A stretch of 13,660 nucleotides of DNA, from contig JADFVM010000295.1 in assembly GCA_015222555.1 (NCBI GenBank), positions 1-13,660 of the forward strand, written 5' to 3'. Below are positions 13,483-13,660 of this stretch, in pieces; position 1 is the stretch's first letter, and every line of letters begins with the position of its first letter. The stretch is from Pseudomonadota bacterium. Lineage in GTDB: Bacteria; Desulfobacterota; JADFVX01. The notes beneath the pieces were generated by a model. The model did not search any database. It saw only the letters and a program-made list of their open reading frames with translations, and was not told the DNA's origin. The position numbers and the translations under genes were made by a program.

Positions 13483-13547
13483 CGTTAAGGGCACCTCTTA
13501 AAACTTTTTGAATATGCAGGGACGTCATGTTAAATATCAGGTAAAGC

Positions 13548-13623
13548 TGGAGCCGACGAGCGGAGTCGAACCGCTGACCTGCTGATTACGAATCAGCTGC
13601 TCTACCACCTGAGCTACGCCGGC
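13548..13623 (-). tRNA. tRNA-Thr, anticodon CGT
   Basis: The reverse complement folds as a complete 76-base tRNA. The acceptor stem GCCGGCG/CGTCGGC has one G-U pair. The D arm is GCTC/GAGC. The anticodon stem GCTGA/TCAGC encloses the loop TTCGTAA, with anticodon CGT reading ACG (threonine). The variable loop is AGGTC, the T arm is AGCGG-TTCGACT-CCGCT, and the discriminator T is followed by an encoded CCA at the 3' end. No intron or mismatch is seen. Confidence 0.97.
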
Positions 13624-13643
13624 GTCAAGGCAGTTTTGAAGCC

Positions 13644-13649
13644 ATTATA
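13644..13649 (-). promoter_or_regulatory. -10 box of the tRNA-Thr promoter
   Basis: On the minus strand a consensus TATAAT lies about 20 bases before the tRNA 5' end, with a start expected near 13636. The matching -35 element would fall beyond the window edge, so the promoter is only half visible. Confidence 0.5.
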
Positions 13650-13660
13650 TAAGAATTAAA

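Noticed and set aside
13548..13623. tRNA-Thr 3' end as an integration (att) site for a mobile element.
   Set aside because: No integrase gene and no second copy of the tRNA 3' end is visible in the window.
1..13660. CRISPR arrays, insertion sequences, phage or defence-system genes.
   Set aside because: No regularly spaced direct repeats, no transposase or integrase motifs, and no recognised defence genes on either strand.

Overview
The window reads as an ordinary chromosomal segment of a Gram-negative bacterium. It encodes an RND inner-membrane pump with a TolC-type outer-membrane partner, and two type IV pilus retraction ATPases. The gene set, the moderate base composition and the dispersed hairpin repeats would fit a deltaproteobacterial (Desulfobacterota-like) genome. 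That placement is an inference from gene style, not from any marker gene. I see no transposase, phage, plasmid, CRISPR or toxin-antitoxin genes.

Layout. On the + strand: a membrane-embedded site-2 protease with CBS domains (156-1277) overlaps a glycerophosphodiester phosphodiesterase (1270-1956). A hairpin-rich, mostly non-coding stretch follows (1957-2763) and contains one small PAS-like ORF. Next come rmuC (2764-4077), a long imperfect inverted repeat, a thioredoxin-fold protein and a TerB-like protein (4222-5241). A second dispersed repeat precedes an RND transporter and its TolC-like partner (5412-9778). On the - strand, converging on tolC with 15 bases between stop codons: a three-gene operon of two pilT paralogues and a small two-repeat protein (12409 down to 9794). 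Upstream of it lie a DUF454/YbaN membrane protein, a zinc-ribbon membrane protein, and a tRNA-Thr(CGT) whose -10 box is at the window edge.

How the genes work together. Four tightly packed units stand out: protease-GDPD (8-base overlap), thioredoxin-TerB (12-base gap), RND-TolC (1-base overlap), and pilT-pilT-small protein (8- and 4-base overlaps). Nothing links these units into one pathway.

The most notable point is the pilT pair. The two paralogues carry opposite substitutions at two conserved histidine positions: residues 224/231 are His/Gln in one and Gln/His in the other. The second copy also has altered acidic-box residues. They are translationally coupled to each other and to a small protein made of two diverged copies of one domain. 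The RND-TolC pair also lacks an adjacent periplasmic adaptor gene. I did not find convincing evidence of a wholly new system.
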